Assembly: GCA_023213315.1 (NCBI GenBank)
Contig: JAKCPI010009466.1
Location: forward strand, 1-64,000
Direction of reading: 5' to 3'
DNA length: 64,000 nucleotides
From: Euborellia annulipes
Taxonomy: Eukaryota > Arthropoda > Insecta > Dermaptera > Anisolabididae
Both the position numbers and the translations under genes were made by a program. Shown piece by piece: positions 10,622 to 22,254 of the stretch; positions within the stretch are counted from its first letter, which is position 1; every line of letters begins with the position of its first letter. The notes under the pieces were generated by a model. The model made no database searches. It was given only the letters and a program-made list of their open reading frames with translations, and was not told where the DNA came from.

Positions 10622-11203
10622 CAGAGGTAGGCACGCCAGGTGATATAATATTATGCGGCCCGCGGTCACTTAAATTATTGCGATTCTGTCACTGTTCATT
10701 TTTCTTAATGAATTTATTTCTCGATATTACGATATTATTTTTATTGCTAGTAATAGTAATCCATGTTATTTTTTCCACTTTGTATTATAAAATGCCATTT
10801 ACAGTGTGAGAGTGAAATAATTACATATTTGTCAGGGGCGTATATAGAATTTTTTTTCGGGGGGGGGGGCCCGAACTGAAAATTTTTTTGCGGAAATTTT
10901 TTTTTTTTTAAGAAACTAATTTTTTTTCACACGAAATTTTTTGCGGAACATTTTTTACTTTGCGGAACCAAAGTTTTCCATCCCGCGAAAAAATTTGTTG
11001 CGCTGATGTCTGTATATCCCTATATATGTATATGTGTTTGGGAAATTTCGGGGGGGGGGCCCTCGCCCCTGATATTTGTAATTCATTTATTAATATATTT
11101 TATGGATGTATTTGAAGTAGAGATACTATATACTGTATATGCGGCCCCCTAAAGCAATGAAATTTTCATGTGGCTCCCCGTGGAAAATGTTTACCCACCC
11201 CTG
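10622..11203 (+). mobile_element. hAT-type MITE interrupted by a second hAT
   Basis: Terminal repeats CAGAGGTAGGCACGCC and (inverted) CAGGGGTGGGTAAACATT; subterminal GCGGCCC blocks occur at both ends. Flanks CTATATTT and CTCTCTTT match at six of eight positions. Removing the nested element and one TSD joins TTACATATTTGT to AATTCATT, giving a roughly 335-bp element. Confidence 0.8.
10833..11071 (+). mobile_element. hAT-type MITE, G-run family, copy 2 (nested)
   Basis: Ends CAGGGGCGTATATAGAA and CGCCCCTG with G-runs just inside, and shares its interior with 3711-3974 (GCGGAACCAAAGTTTTCCATCC, TTGTTGCGCTGATGTCT, TGTTTGGGAAATTTCGG). It is flanked by a perfect 8-bp TSD, ATATTTGT (10825-10832 and 11072-11079). 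It lies inside the 10622-11203 element and so inserted later. Confidence 0.93.
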
Positions 11204-11339
11204 CTCTCTTTTATAATATAAATACAACCCTATTAATATTTATATATAAAATTAATTAAAGAATTTCGGAAGGACAAGGAATTTAGATGATTGTAAAATG
11301 AATTTCATTCATGAGTGTAAAACATTATGTATTCGGATC

Positions 11340-11935
11340 CGGGAGCCAATTGGATGAAATCGGGATCAGGGGAGAAGAGGACGCGGAGGAACGCAAGCCG
11401 ATTGCACACATTCCTTGTGGAGTAATCGCATTTCGATAAATGACTTTTCTCTCACACCCAACTCTTGGGTTTGCTGTAGCCATCCATCATAAGGAATGAA
11501 TTCTCGTTTATGAGAAAACGATCGTCTCCGTAAATATGTCTCGTTTTAAGCAAGTGACCGGCGGCTTTTGCCGGGAACGCACGGAATGAGCGAGTCGACT
11601 GAAAAATTCAATATCGCAGCGTCACGGCATGCCATCAAATCAATAAAGAAGAAGAAGGGCTGGGTGGGTGGGTGGGCAAAGGGGATGCCGATGCCGAGTG
11701 CCTTCCATGGACGTCGGCTCCGTCAGCCCGATGACAGCCAGCATACCGACGCCGATATTATCCGTGGCGTCGCTTGTCGTCTTTGCTCTCTCTCTCACTC
11801 ATTCCCAATTGGGGGTTTGGCTTGTCGAATTCTACGGAATTTGACACCCACCCGGGTGTTGGTGACGTCATCGGACACAAATTCTATTGGCGAACGCGTT
11901 TTAGCGAATTAACTTCACCTTTCACCTTTTATTAT
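11340..11935. promoter_or_regulatory. GC-richer unique island, candidate cis-regulatory DNA
   Basis: High-complexity island in an AT-rich setting. It contains a perfect CRE palindrome TGACGTCA (11863-11870), a palindromic CACCCACCCGGGTGTTGG (11847-11862), three GGAATG/CATTCC TEAD-like words, a TTGTGG Runx-like word and paired TTCACCT T-box-like half sites near 11915-11928. Motif density is suggestive, but such words occur by chance. A 114-codon ORF (11568-11912) has no recognisable domain. Confidence 0.3.
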
Positions 11936-12179
11936 TAAAAGATATCAAAGAATTTTGACGAAACTCATCGAAAGAAGACGACCAGTTATGGAATGTTCGG
12001 TATGTTACATATTTATTCTCGGGGGAATATTTTCTGAGGCAATTTAATCCTTTAATAAATAATTTTAATTAATGTAATTTAATGTAATAATAAATAATAG
12101 TAAATAAAATAAAATTTCTAAATCAATTTAAAATCTCCACGCAATAAATAAAAAAACAAGTGGCAAAGCTACACGGAAA

Positions 12180-12560
12180 TTTTAGAGTTTTGAAATTGAC
12201 TCCGCTTCCTCTGACTCTGGCCAATCAGCGATAGAGTGTGGTAAACACATACAACAGAAGTGAATGGCTAGCGCTTTATACACTAAATATAAGAATTTCA
12301 AATAATCCGATATTTTTTTAACTGTAACTTAAAATTTATTTTTATAAAATGTTCTTCTTTTTCTTTCATGGCCTTATTCCCGCATTGCGGGAGTCAGCGG
12401 AATGGAGTTTTTGCAACCGGAAGGAATAGAACAGGCCGGCCCGTCGCACGGTCTGAAGCTTGTTGAGAATTTAAAAGGGACAGACATGTTAAGAACAGGA
12501 CTGCCAGTCCCAGCTCGGGCAGCTCGTGGTCGCCATCCACTTACCCACAAGATGTGGGCC
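12180..12560. other. GC-richer patch with a strong short hairpin
   Basis: Contains TTCCCGCATTGCGGGAG, whose CCCGCA/TGCGGG arms fold tightly, then a GC-rich stretch (CAGGCCGGCCCGTCGCACGG). A CCAAT box (GGCCAATCAG) lies near 12219. The 82-codon ORF at 12402-12650 is unrecognised. Could be a transposon fragment. Confidence 0.3.
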
Positions 12561-13354
12561 CCTGAGCATTATTTTTATAAAATGTTAATGAACGCTTTTC
12601 CCTCTAAAAAAAAGATCACATTGAAAATGTGTATTATATTATTACCATAATATTTCAGAGCAAAATTTATTTTATTGCTTCACAAACCCTTAAATTCAGA
12701 AGCTAGCGAAGTTTATTTTATCTACTCAAGAATGATATAATATAATACTTCAAATAATGTCTTATCATTTATTTATCTCTTTAAATGGTGTTAAGAATGA
12801 AGAAGATTGTGGCTTGGGGAGGAAATAATTTCACTTTTTTTTTTTAGAAGCAAATTTATGATTTTATAATCTCGACTTTGCGGAGAACGAATAAAGGGCG
12901 GTGCGAGTTAGGGAGTTTCTAACCATCCTAAAAATACGACCATAAATAAGTGCTTCAACCCCTTATCCTAATATGGGCCCGAAGGAAAAAGAGGAGGGGT
13001 AAGTCGCAGGCCTATAAAAAAATCAACAGCACTCGTAAAAAATTAATATCTCAAAATGAAGCTTTATTGTTTTAAATTATTGTTAATGAGTCTGTGAATT
13101 ATAAAAGTAATTCTTGTTTAAATTTGAAAAAAAAAAAAAAAAAAAACAACGGGAAAGAGTTAGACATTTTTGAAATCTATTTTTCGTAAAATTATACAAA
13201 AGATAGGGCCAAAGGAAATAGAGAGATTTACTTATGGGGTTGGTGGGCAGTAATTTATCAGTCGATGAATTCCTATGCCCCAATCAGCATCGCATCATAT
13301 ACAGATAATAAATATCAGTCATTTGTTTGCAAGAGTGTCATAACTCGAACGCGA
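12561..13354. other. Intergenic stretch, no gene seen
   Basis: AT-rich with A-runs near 13127-13147; a moderately GC-rich pocket sits at 12870-13015. No recognisable repeat termini or coding motif. Confidence 0.4.
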
Positions 13355-13725
13355 ATATTTGGTATTCGGTTCGGTTTCAGGCAGTGTCGGCAAAAAATAA
13401 TAAGTTTCGGCCGTAGTTTCGGTTTCATATAAAAAGTGCCGACTTTCAAAAGGCTAGACAGAGTATGAAATAAATGCTTTGAGACTCGGCAGAAAATATA
13501 ATTAAGGTCACCTAATTTGCACTGGAGGGATGTTAAGAAGTTTTGAAGACTAAAAAAAAGTTTAAAATGATTTTGAAGATTCAAAAAAATTCAGATATTT
13601 TGATGGTAGTATGAAAAAAAAAGTTTAGGTACATGTCCCGGTCCGGTACGGTTCGGCCGGAACAGAGGTTGGTTGACTATTCGGTCTTCGCTTTCGGTTT
13701 CGTTCTGATAAATCTTGTTTGGTCG
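13355..13725. repeat. CGGTTTCGG-rich repeat, copy 1
   Basis: Carries dispersed GGTTCGGTTTCAGG, TTTCGGCCGTAGTTTCGG, CGGTCCGGTACGGTTCGGCCGG and CTTTCGGTTTCG words. The same vocabulary fills 25946-26225. Such elements with internal (C)GGTTTCGG motifs are known among animal MITEs. The ends were not defined here. It directly adjoins a reverse family X copy. Confidence 0.5.
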
Positions 13726-13765
13726 GATCCTAGTCATATGTTCAAAATTTATATTTTTTCAGGAG

Positions 13766-13789
13766 ATATATATATATATATATATATAT
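13766..13789. repeat. (TA)n microsatellite
   Basis: Twelve TA units beside the start of the reverse family X copy, at the place where other copies have their right-terminal hairpin. Confidence 0.9.
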
Positions 13790-13821
13790 GTATCATATTT
13801 ATATAGAAATTCGTTAAGGAT

Positions 13822-14374
13822 GGTATGTCAAAAATTCGATGTCGAGATTTTGATGGATCTTCACGTTTTGAAGTCCCCTGAATCCAAAAAAGTGGTTTTC
13901 GCGACTTGGTCTGTCTTGTGTGTCTGTGGGTGTGTGTTCAATTTTAAGCATGAAGGAATTGAGCTATGAGGCTGAAATTTTATATTTAAGTTAAACACCC
14001 CCCGGGACCGAGAAAATAAGCTTTCAATCAAGATCGGCCAAAAAGTACTAGTACTTTACTGATGTACTTTTTCAGTTTTTTTTGATTTTCTCAAAATTCG
14101 CTCTAACGATTTTGATTAAAATTCAAAAATCAATTATTTTTTAGATGCTATTTCAAATGTATATTCTCGTTTTCCTCTCAAAAACACTTTACTCTTGTAG
14201 GAGAGAAATGGTTGCCATGGGTAACAAAATATAAATATTTTCCCATGTTTATAAATTTTACATCTTGAATTATAATATATCGGCGGAAACTAAATATATC
14301 TCGACACAAAAAATCTGGTGTGACAAGCACAGAACACAACTTTCGATTACCTTCGGTGCTTGTCACACCAGATT
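13822..14374 (-). mobile_element. Family X element, nearly full length, minus strand
   Basis: On the minus strand it starts with the hairpin AATCTGGTGTGACAAGCAC..CCGAAGGTAATCG..GTGCTTGTCACACCAGATT and runs through GTTACCCATGGCAACC, GTACATCAGTAAAGTACTAG and TAGCTCAATTCCTTCATGC to ATCGAATTTTTGACAT. The loop TTCG is retained, closed by a C-G pair. Only the right hairpin is lost or replaced by (TA)n. A good reference copy for the consensus. Confidence 0.8.
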
Positions 14375-15790
14375 TTTTTTGTTATCCTTACTGTGCCATT
14401 AACTCAATAAGGGCGATTTTTTAAATTATGACGATATTGAAGCATGATATAGGCCTACTATATTTAGATATTGTCATTTTACACTACTATATTGATAGTC
14501 TAACTGTAAGAATAAAAGCGATAATTGTGAATAAGCCTTTATAATTAAATCAAAATATTTTTTCATTTTATGAACCAGATGACAAAAAAAAAAAAAAAAA
14601 ATCAATGCGTAGGTAGCCCTATTTATTTTTAAACAAGTTACTAAACGATTACACGTAAAAATAAGCGGCTAACAAGAAAGAAATCAACTTTCTCTAATAA
14701 AGCAATTTTGCTTAAGAGAAGTGGTATTTATTCACCACTTGGGCCACGAAGGGAATTAATACAAATGTCTACGCCTATAGAGGAGTGGTTTTAGGGGGCG
14801 AAAAAAGGAATGGGGTGGGGTGGGGGTGGGGGTGGATTTATCGAGGGAGGTGCCGACCCGAGTGAGCTCTATAAGGACTAATATCGTTTAATTCTTATTT
14901 CTGGCTAACAGGCCTTTTTCATTCCCTTCGCCACTCAACCAACTACTTAACTCAGCATTTTTCTGGCTGCCATTCCGAAGGAAGGCGCCCATGGCTTTAA
15001 AGACTATATCAACTTCGCAAACGAAAAACCACCCTGTTCTTATTCTCCTATTCTTTTTTTTCCCTTCGCTGGCTTTTTTGCATATCCAAATTACCCACAG
15101 ACACCTATAGGACTATTAATAACGTCCCAGCTTTGCGAGCTTTTTTTTTCTCTGGGGCGTTTTTCCGCTCTGGCGCCGGGGCTCGATTATTGCATTAAAA
15201 TACGCCCCCGACTGAGGGGTTGAGGGTCTTGGTTTTATTAAGACCAAACAGGCTGGAAAATATCACCCGGGTCTACGAAAAATGTATACATTTGTCTTGC
15301 GAGGTTGGTAACACTGTTTTTATAAAGGAGCCGAAAGAAATTGGAATAAGAAATTACCCAAAGGGACTTTTCGTATTAAAATTTAAAAGAAACTAAATTA
15401 AATAAAAAAAAAAGTATGTACAGTATATTAGAATAAATTATTATGATGCTAAAATATTATTAACAAGGTACTTTTTTGTTGTTAGAAACAAAGTGAAATA
15501 AAATACTTTCTTAACCATTTTTGTACATAATTAAAAAAGTTTATTTATAAATAATATTAGGGGACTCTATCCTGAAACAGGAAACAATGTAATTATCTAT
15601 TAAACGAGGAGAAATTTCTAAGTTGGTTTTCTATTATTGAAATAATAAAATAAATATAAGTCTAATAATTATTTCAACAATGGAAGACTATATTTTCTTA
15701 GAAATTCCACCTCCTAGCCAAAAGGCATAAATAAATATGAATGGATAATTATATCATTAATAGCTAAAATACTGTACAATTGATTCGTTA
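14375..15790. other. Intergenic; GC-richer island at about 14880-15310
   Basis: After a G-rich (GGGGT)n-like tract at 14811-14836 comes a higher-complexity island containing TCTGGCGCCGGGGCTCG, CCCAGCTTTGCGAGC and TTTGCATATCC. No ORF or repeat match. Flanks are AT-rich. It may be regulatory or simply unique DNA. Confidence 0.3.
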
Positions 15791-15832
15791 AAATGTCTAT
15801 TTGGCCTCACATGCCGAAAAGACTAAAACCTT
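15785..15832 (+). mobile_element. SINE 3'-domain fragment
   Basis: Contains the shared SINE hairpin: GTCT (15795-15798), GGC (15803-15805), GCC (15813-15815), GAAA, AGAC (15820-15823). Upstream head sequence is not recognisable, so this is an isolated tail. Confidence 0.55.
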
Positions 15833-16079
15833 TTTATTGATAGGGCTTACATGATGGTTTTGAATCTTAAATTTTAGACAAGATCTAAGGAACTATTTTC
15901 GACCTAAAATGCTAATTTTTTCTTTTATCTATATTTATTAATTCTTAATGTGAATGAAATTCAAGGATTCTGAGTTGAATAAAAATTGAAAAGTAAATGT
16001 AAGATAGACTATGCGATTCTGATTATTTGATAAGAAAAATAAAATATTTATAATTTGATCGGGACTATATGTTAGTCTT

Positions 16080-16450
16080 AATAGAAACGAATGTTCCCCC
16101 TACAGAAAGAGGAATTTATCAAATCGCACACGATTCGTTCGCGGATGGATTTGATTGATAGGCGGAATTGGCAGACTCTCAACAGCAAATGGCACAATGT
16201 CTACCCTGAAAAATAAATGAAGCATCTTCGTTCAATATTTGCGTCTCAATTTTTAAATTCCCTAGGGAAAACGAGGGGATCGATCAGACAAATTAGCAAT
16301 AAAGTACAAGGGGTGGGTAGGGATAGGATCATCCTCTACTTTTACTCTTTGGGGGGAGAGAAGTGACAAGTCGCAACTTGGCTCCATTTGGCCAGCGCAT
16401 CCATTAATAATGCCCATAATCGTATGCAAATATAAACATTAAATAATAGT
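16080..16450. promoter_or_regulatory. Candidate cis-regulatory island
   Basis: Unique higher-complexity DNA with a perfect POU octamer ATGCAAAT (16424-16431), a following TATAAACA forkhead-like word, and homeodomain-type CCATTAATAATGCCC upstream. Also TTTGATTGATAGG, a PBC/Hox-like word near 16150. No coding potential. Inference from motif clustering only. Confidence 0.28.
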
Positions 16451-16671
16451 ACTCTATTTATTAAATGAATCTATTTATCTAATTAAATATTTCATGAGTT
16501 TTTTAAAAATAAATTTAAAGATAAGAGTTTTGTCTATCTATGAGAGGTTATGTTTTTGAAATTAAATATCACAAAATACAATAATATGTTATCGGAACTG
16601 AGTTTATATATAAAATTTGCAGGGGAAAAGCATTAACTACCGGGCTAGTGGTCAAAGATTCGCATGCCGTT

Positions 16672-17187
16672 CTAAAACCAAAAAAGCGGCTCCCCCAAAT
16701 TTATCTGTCTGTCTGTCAGTTTGTCTGTCTGTCTGTGAACGAAATATCTCAGGAACCAAAAAAGCTAGGAAATTGAAATTTTATATTTTAGTTAGGTACC
16801 TCCCTAGGACGTGACCCGAAGCTTTTGAACAAAATCGGCCAAAAAGAACTAGTACTTTACTGATGTACTTTTTCAGTTTTTTCTCATTTTCTCAAAATTC
16901 GCTGCAACGATTTTGATTAATATTCATAAATCAACTATTTTTTTGATGCTCTTTAAAATATATATCAGTGTATTTTTTCGTGGAAATCTTTTGAAGTGCA
17001 CTTTACTGATGTGGAAGCATTCGTACGTAGCTCAGCGCCACGTGGTCAAGTTTAGAACTTAGGTGCTAAGGCCAACTAAATATATCTCGGCACAAAAAAA
17101 TCTGGTATGACAAGCACAGTACACTACTTTCTCTTGCCAAAGGGTAAGAGAAAGTTGTGTGCTGTGCGACCAGTCACAACAGATTTT
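16672..17187 (-). mobile_element. Family X element, minus strand, with (TGTC)n
   Basis: Minus-strand copy with the hairpin at 17098-17187 (AATCTGTTGTGACTGG..CTTTGGCAAGAGAAAG..TGTCATACCAGATT), a diverged middle, and a (TGTC)n microsatellite at 16703-16736 that corresponds to the ACAGACAGACAGACC block of other copies. The segment near 17010-17070 differs from other copies, suggesting a substitution or rearrangement. Confidence 0.75.
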
Positions 17188-17924
17188 TTATAAATTAAGC
17201 TATTGAAATACTACTATATTTTTATTAGAAATATATTCTGATTATTCTGAATAAATAAAAAAAATTAATTAATTAGACAAATGCTAGTTTTCATTAAAGA
17301 CATATATAGATGTATGTATCCGGTTTTACTCTCGCCCCTTTTTTCACATAAAGACCAACCAGCTTGAAAACTGTATTAATTAGAATCAAGTTTAATAATT
17401 CGCATTTTGATTGTATTTTTTTTTTTCCATAACGTCAAATAATAATAATGATTCAATTAAAGAGAATGAAAAGATTATTGCGCGTAAAATAGCAAACAAT
17501 ATGTCATTTGGAGATTTTAATTTATTCAATAAATATATATATATTTTATATATATATATGTGTGTGTGTGTGAGGGAATGGCCACAATGCCTGTAGGAAT
17601 GAATGAGAAACGGGGTGAGTGAGTGAGAGAGAAAAAATATATATAAAACCCGAATCCAATATCACGATTGTCAATTTTTATAACGGGTGAATTTATCAGT
17701 TCTATTGACACATTGCGCCAACTGTCATTGAGTCCGAGGGTCATATATCATAAAACGCGAGAGGTCCGCGGGGTAATGAAGCTCTCAATATATATATATA
17801 TATATATATTGGTCCTGGCCTGCTCTATTTACATTTACGAGCCGAGCTTATAAAATAATTCACACCCATACAGAGAGAGTATATACATACACACGCACTG
17901 TCAATTATTTAATTTACTGATTAA
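17188..17924. other. Intergenic stretch with TA/TG microsatellites
   Basis: (TA)n then (TG)n at 17533-17571 and (TA)n at 17791-17811. Short ORFs cross these repeats and are artefacts. The stretch 17655-17780 has higher complexity (CATTGCGCCAACTGTC, GCGAGAGGTCCGCGGGG). Confidence 0.45.
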
Positions 17925-18345
17925 GCCGTGGCGGCCTCTTGCTCAAAGTCAACAATCATTGTAAAACAAATGAAAAGCGCATTGTACTGTTGATGCCATA
18001 AATTGATAAACGGGTGTTATCTATCAAACACAGGTAGCCGGTGATGACAGATGGGGCGCCCCATCGCCAATCAGAAACCAGGCAAATATTCAGCACCCAC
18101 TGCTTAATAGATTTTAATATATTTTTATATTTAATTTAATACTTGGAATATTGGAAAAAAATATATATATTTATAAACTCTTTGTTAATTAAATCGACGA
18201 TTATGACGGCTCGATTGCAATCAGCATAAATCAAGACATCTGGCAGCGATGAGTTATTGGCCCATATCAAACCGGATGGCCCAGTTATCTCTTTTAATGA
18301 ACTCGGGGACTGCCTGATGGACTCCTGTCGATGGTGATAATCATT
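17925..18345. promoter_or_regulatory. Candidate developmental enhancer-like island
   Basis: Unique DNA with an inverted Sox pair ACAATCATTGT (17952-17962), TTGATAAAC and TTATCTATCAAACAC, a MEIS/TGIF word TGACAG followed by an E-box CAGATG, a CCAAT word (GCCAATCAG), then GATTGCAATCAGCATAAATCA. A palindromic GGGGCGCCCC lies between them. No ORF. The density of homeodomain and GATA-type words is the only evidence. Confidence 0.3.
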
Positions 18346-18880
18346 TTTTTTGTGTATTCATTAGGAGAGGGGAAAACCCTTCATTAATATAATTTTTTTT
18401 TATGTCCAAATTAAAAATAATAAGGATATGTTGCTTTGTTAATATTAATTATCGCGGATATTATAAAGACACCTGGTGTGGGTATCTGATGTAATTAATT
18501 CATTCAATTTCATTGCAAATTGTTTTTTTTTTTTAGCAAAATTTTATTCTACCAAGAAGAAAATTCTAAACAGATTAATTTCTTAATTACACGAGCTTCA
18601 CTTGTTAGAGAAAGTAGAAAAATAAATTTTCAAAAGGGGGATTATGGAAGTTTTTAATTATAGACCACATTTTGTTATTAATTATTTATTAAAAATATAA
18701 ATACTGTACAACATTTTGACTGCTTATTCTGCAATCGTTTTGAAGTACTGTGATGTGGTGTTTTTATTTCAATTGCTGGAATTTCTTACTAGTATTTTAA
18801 AACTTACTAGTTGAAATCATCTTTTTGGTTTAAATCGTCTTGAAAGTTAATTAAGAGAGTAGCTTATAATAAAAAGCCAG
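18346..18880. other. AT-rich intergenic stretch
   Basis: No gene or repeat terminus recognised; T-run near 18523. Confidence 0.4.
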
Positions 18881-19100
18881 GCCTATTTTTTTATTGATAC
18901 AAATTCAAACCAAGATGTTTCGGTCACATTTGACATCATCTTCGAAGCCAAATCAAGGCCAATATGCTCTTTGAACGAATCTTGGGTAATTCATAAAATC
19001 TATAGGCTACTAGGGAATTCTCTGTCCATAGTAAATACATCCATTTATTGCAAACATTTCGGTCCCTCTACAGTGATATAGGATCCTAAAGGATACGAAA
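18881..19100 (-). ncRNA. Two decayed hammerhead-like motifs
   Basis: On the minus strand, CGAAGATGATGTCAAATGTG-ACC-GAAACATC (18919-18946) resembles a core with a damaged CUGANGA box. A second motif, CTGTAGAGGGACCGAAATG, lies at 19057-19075. Both keep the GAAA box. Neither is predicted active. Confidence 0.35.
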
Positions 19101-19690
19101 ACGACCAGACACGAAGTTCATGCGTTCTAAATTTTCTGTAGGCCTATTATTATAATGGAGGGATGGAGATCACATCACAGCCACAACTTCAAGCAATTTC
19201 TGCATTATTTTATAATTTTGACAATCTCTCTCAAGTCAGGGCACTGATAATGTCCACTATTCAAAGATTCAAAATATTTACAATAAAATGACTAAGTGAG
19301 AGGGAAGAGGAGGGTGGTTTTTTCTCCTTATCTTCCCAATCAATTCTCAGCTTTACACACTTCTCCTAATTTAGGAATTATCACAATATTATTTATAATA
19401 TCTCTCCATCTAAATATATGAGGAGTACCCGGAAAAAACCCGGATAAGTTCATTTTTGCTTGTTTGTATTTTTTGTTATCTGGTGGCAAAACCGGAGTAC
19501 TTGCTAGTTTCATGCTTTTTAAAAACGTGATAGGTTGAACAATATTCACATTTTAAGAAACACCGTACAATGGAATAACAAAATGTGAACAATGGTCTGG
19601 TGAAAAAATGCAAAAAATTAACTTATCATGTTCTCTCCGTGTGCTCTTCATATTTTATAGAGAATTTATGGGTTAAAGTTTTCATCGCCC
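19101..19690. other. Intergenic stretch, no gene seen
   Basis: AT-rich to moderate composition. A 69-codon minus-strand ORF at 19340-19549 has no recognisable motif. Confidence 0.4.
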
Positions 19691-19691
19691 T

Positions 19692-19730
19692 AGCTCTGAA
19701 GAGGGTCCCAAATGTGATCGAAATGTCAGC
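19692..19730 (+). ncRNA. Hammerhead-ribozyme-like core, partly intact
   Basis: CTGAAGA (19696-19702), stem II GGTC/GATC with one G-U pair around an 8-nt loop, then GAAAT (19720-19724) and GTC (19725-19727). Stem I is only 3 bp (GCT/AGC). Stem III would be the self-complementary AU/GU. Conserved core bases are present, but the short stem I makes activity doubtful. Confidence 0.45.
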
Positions 19731-19739
19731 CCCGGTCTG

Positions 19740-20130
19740 AATTTTCAATAATAAAATAAACCATCTTTTTCCCTTATAAGTTTATGAAATTTGAGTGTAA
19801 TGATTTAATTTCATTTATTTGGTCTGGGTAAATAAATTCATCAGAAAAGAGAGTTATTTTAGTAAATAATTAAACTGACAGTGTGAAATTCAATTTTTAT
19901 TTTGATGAGTTGATTTATCTCTCATTCAATAACACACCCACAGTATTTTTTATTTATAAATGAAAAAAAAAAAATAAGACAAAATTTAAATAAATCGGTT
20001 GAAATGGATGTGCGGCGGAGGCAGGCAGGCAGGCAGGCAAAGATGGTACTTTGGCTTTGGTTTAAATAAATAAAAGAATCCATTTCCATCCATCGGGCAA
20101 TGTGTATTCATGATGAAAAACAAATGACGG
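19740..20130. repeat. Intergenic stretch with (GGCA)n microsatellite
   Basis: A (GGCA)n run occupies 20020-20040. The rest is AT-rich with no gene seen. Confidence 0.6.
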
Positions 20131-20400
20131 GTTTGGGGGGGGACGAATGGCGCCATTAGAATCCGCAATTGAGGCCCGCAGGATTGCGGATTGATCGGCA
20201 TGCCGAGAGGCTAATCCTGGCCGTGGCCTACGGCGTCACGTCCTTCGCCATATTAAAAGAGATCCACCTCAATTGCTGGGAAAGGCGAGCCTCTAGAAAA
20301 GTGGCGCCCTGGAGATTAATTAGAAACCGGATACTAAACGAATATTTGTCAGGGAGAAATTTCGATTCGATTTTTGACTACAGAAGTGACTAGATAAATA
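20131..20400. other. GC-richer unique island with a 74-codon ORF
   Basis: High-complexity stretch with CpGs (GTGGCCTACGGCGTCACGTCC), a TAATCC bicoid/Otx-type word, and a CArG-like CCATATTAAAAG. The plus-strand ORF 20169-20393 is open across the island but has no recognised motif, and no consensus splice sites define its ends. Either an unrecognised exon or regulatory DNA. Confidence 0.3.
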
Positions 20401-22254
20401 ACAAAACAAGATTGAGATATGCATATTTACATATTTATGCTGGGACATGTTGATTTTATGATGGGCTCGGAAATAAAACCGCTACACGGTATTATAATGA
20501 GTGAAACATAAATTTGATCTTGTACTCAGATTTTGAAATGTAAAAAATATAGCAATCAGTTATAAGAACATTTTTATTTAATTTCCTACTTGTAAGAAGC
20601 TATAAACTGAATGAACGAAATAATTTAAGCGACATTTTATTTTATGTACATGATAAAGTAGCTGAAACCAACATTAATATTCAAGAATAAAATTTGAATT
20701 AGACAATTGAGCCTATGGTTGAGGTTCAAGCTCGAATCCAATTTGAAATAAAATGTTGTTATAGGCCCAGCCTAACCATAAAGTATAACATTTCATTTAA
20801 TGGACGGCTATTGTGATGTTGGAAGTGTTTATAATATAGAAGAGGGAACCTCCTGACCTCCTGAGGTGAAGCCACGCATATTTAATAACCAAAATGAATT
20901 ATTCTATTCTGTTCTATTCATTCGATCGGATTTAATGAAGTACAAATTTAGCCATCGAATTTAATTCCAATCATAAGAGCTTATAATCTCTTTTGTAAAT
21001 ATGTAAATAAATCTTTTTTTTTTTTTATTCTATTTCAATTGAATTTTTTATCAATATTATCTTAAAATTAATATCCCAATAAATATTTAATAAAAAAAGG
21101 TTTTGTTATTTATTTATTTTTTTAATATAAAATTAAATTGAAATTAAAAAAAAAAAAAAAAACTCAGTTCAATTAAAATATACGAAATTAATTCCTATAT
21201 AATAAATGCAAAATTTAAAAAAAAATATTGAGATAAAAAAAAATGAATTGTTTGATTTGCAAAAGGCATTTATTCAAGATCGAAATCTGTTTTCGAATCA
21301 ATCAATAAATTGCCAAGAAAATAATAGAGGGGTATAAGGTGAAACAAAAATTGATTCCAGTAGAGGACTGGGATGATTATGAATTTTAAAAATAAAACAA
21401 TATTTTTTTTGTGAGAATATTTATTTTGATGGATCCCGGCAAATGTCCATTGACTTTGCTTTTTTTTTCCAGGGACGGTTCTAGGAGATTTCTTAGGAGG
21501 GGCAAAGCTTAATTTACCACCCCCTCCTTAACAATATTATAAAATACCTAAAGGCGTTCGTCCCCTCCCCTCCCCCTCCATAATGCAGTCACAGTAACTA
21601 AGCCAAATTGATTTTAAAATTTTCTCGTCTCTAGAATTTTGCCGCCATAGGACTCACCATAAATCCACCACTGCCACGAATTATGGTATTTCTTGTTTCT
21701 TAGAGAGGGTGGGAATTTTATTATGCATAATCAAGTTAAATAGAATTTGTCAATTTCTCGGATTCCTTTGATTGCGGTATGTTCACTTTTCAAACGTTTC
21801 TTGATAACTAATTAAATTTTGATTTTGTGAACTACTTTTCCTATTTTGCCGTCTCTTGATACATACTGTCCGGGGCACATGCCACCCCCCCCCCCCTAAT
21901 TCGGGCTCTGCTCTTTCCACCGAGATCTGAGGGCACGGAGGTCACTTGATCCACCAACAGAAAAGTAAATATAGGCCTACTCAAAAAATATGCTTAAAAA
22001 AATCTTTGACGTTAAATCCGAACCTAGGTAAATAATTTAATAATTTAATATAAAACTTTATAGAGTACTTAGTAGACAATTTGTGGGAAATAATTACAGA
22101 AAACACTATATAAGTCTGTAATTTGGGCTGATGGAAGCCAACCAATTATTCAAGTGTTTTAAATTTATTCTCATACTAGCTTATTTAAAATAAAAATTCA
22201 TTTCGATATTAAAAAATTTAAAAAGATGTCGATGAGAGAATTGGCTGTTCAATG
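20401..22254. other. AT-rich intergenic stretch; hAT-like debris at about 21470-21900
   Basis: Long T- and A-runs near 21015 and 21147. At 21471 CAGGGACGGTTCTAGGAG, followed by a GGAGGGGC block, resembles one hAT-type terminus; no matching opposite end or TSD was found. A C15-like run lies at 21883-21897. No gene seen. Confidence 0.4.

Noticed and set aside
21471..21900. Complete hAT element from CAGGGACGG to the C-run
   Set aside because: The two ends are not inverted repeats of each other and no 8-bp TSD was found; only a possible solo end remains.
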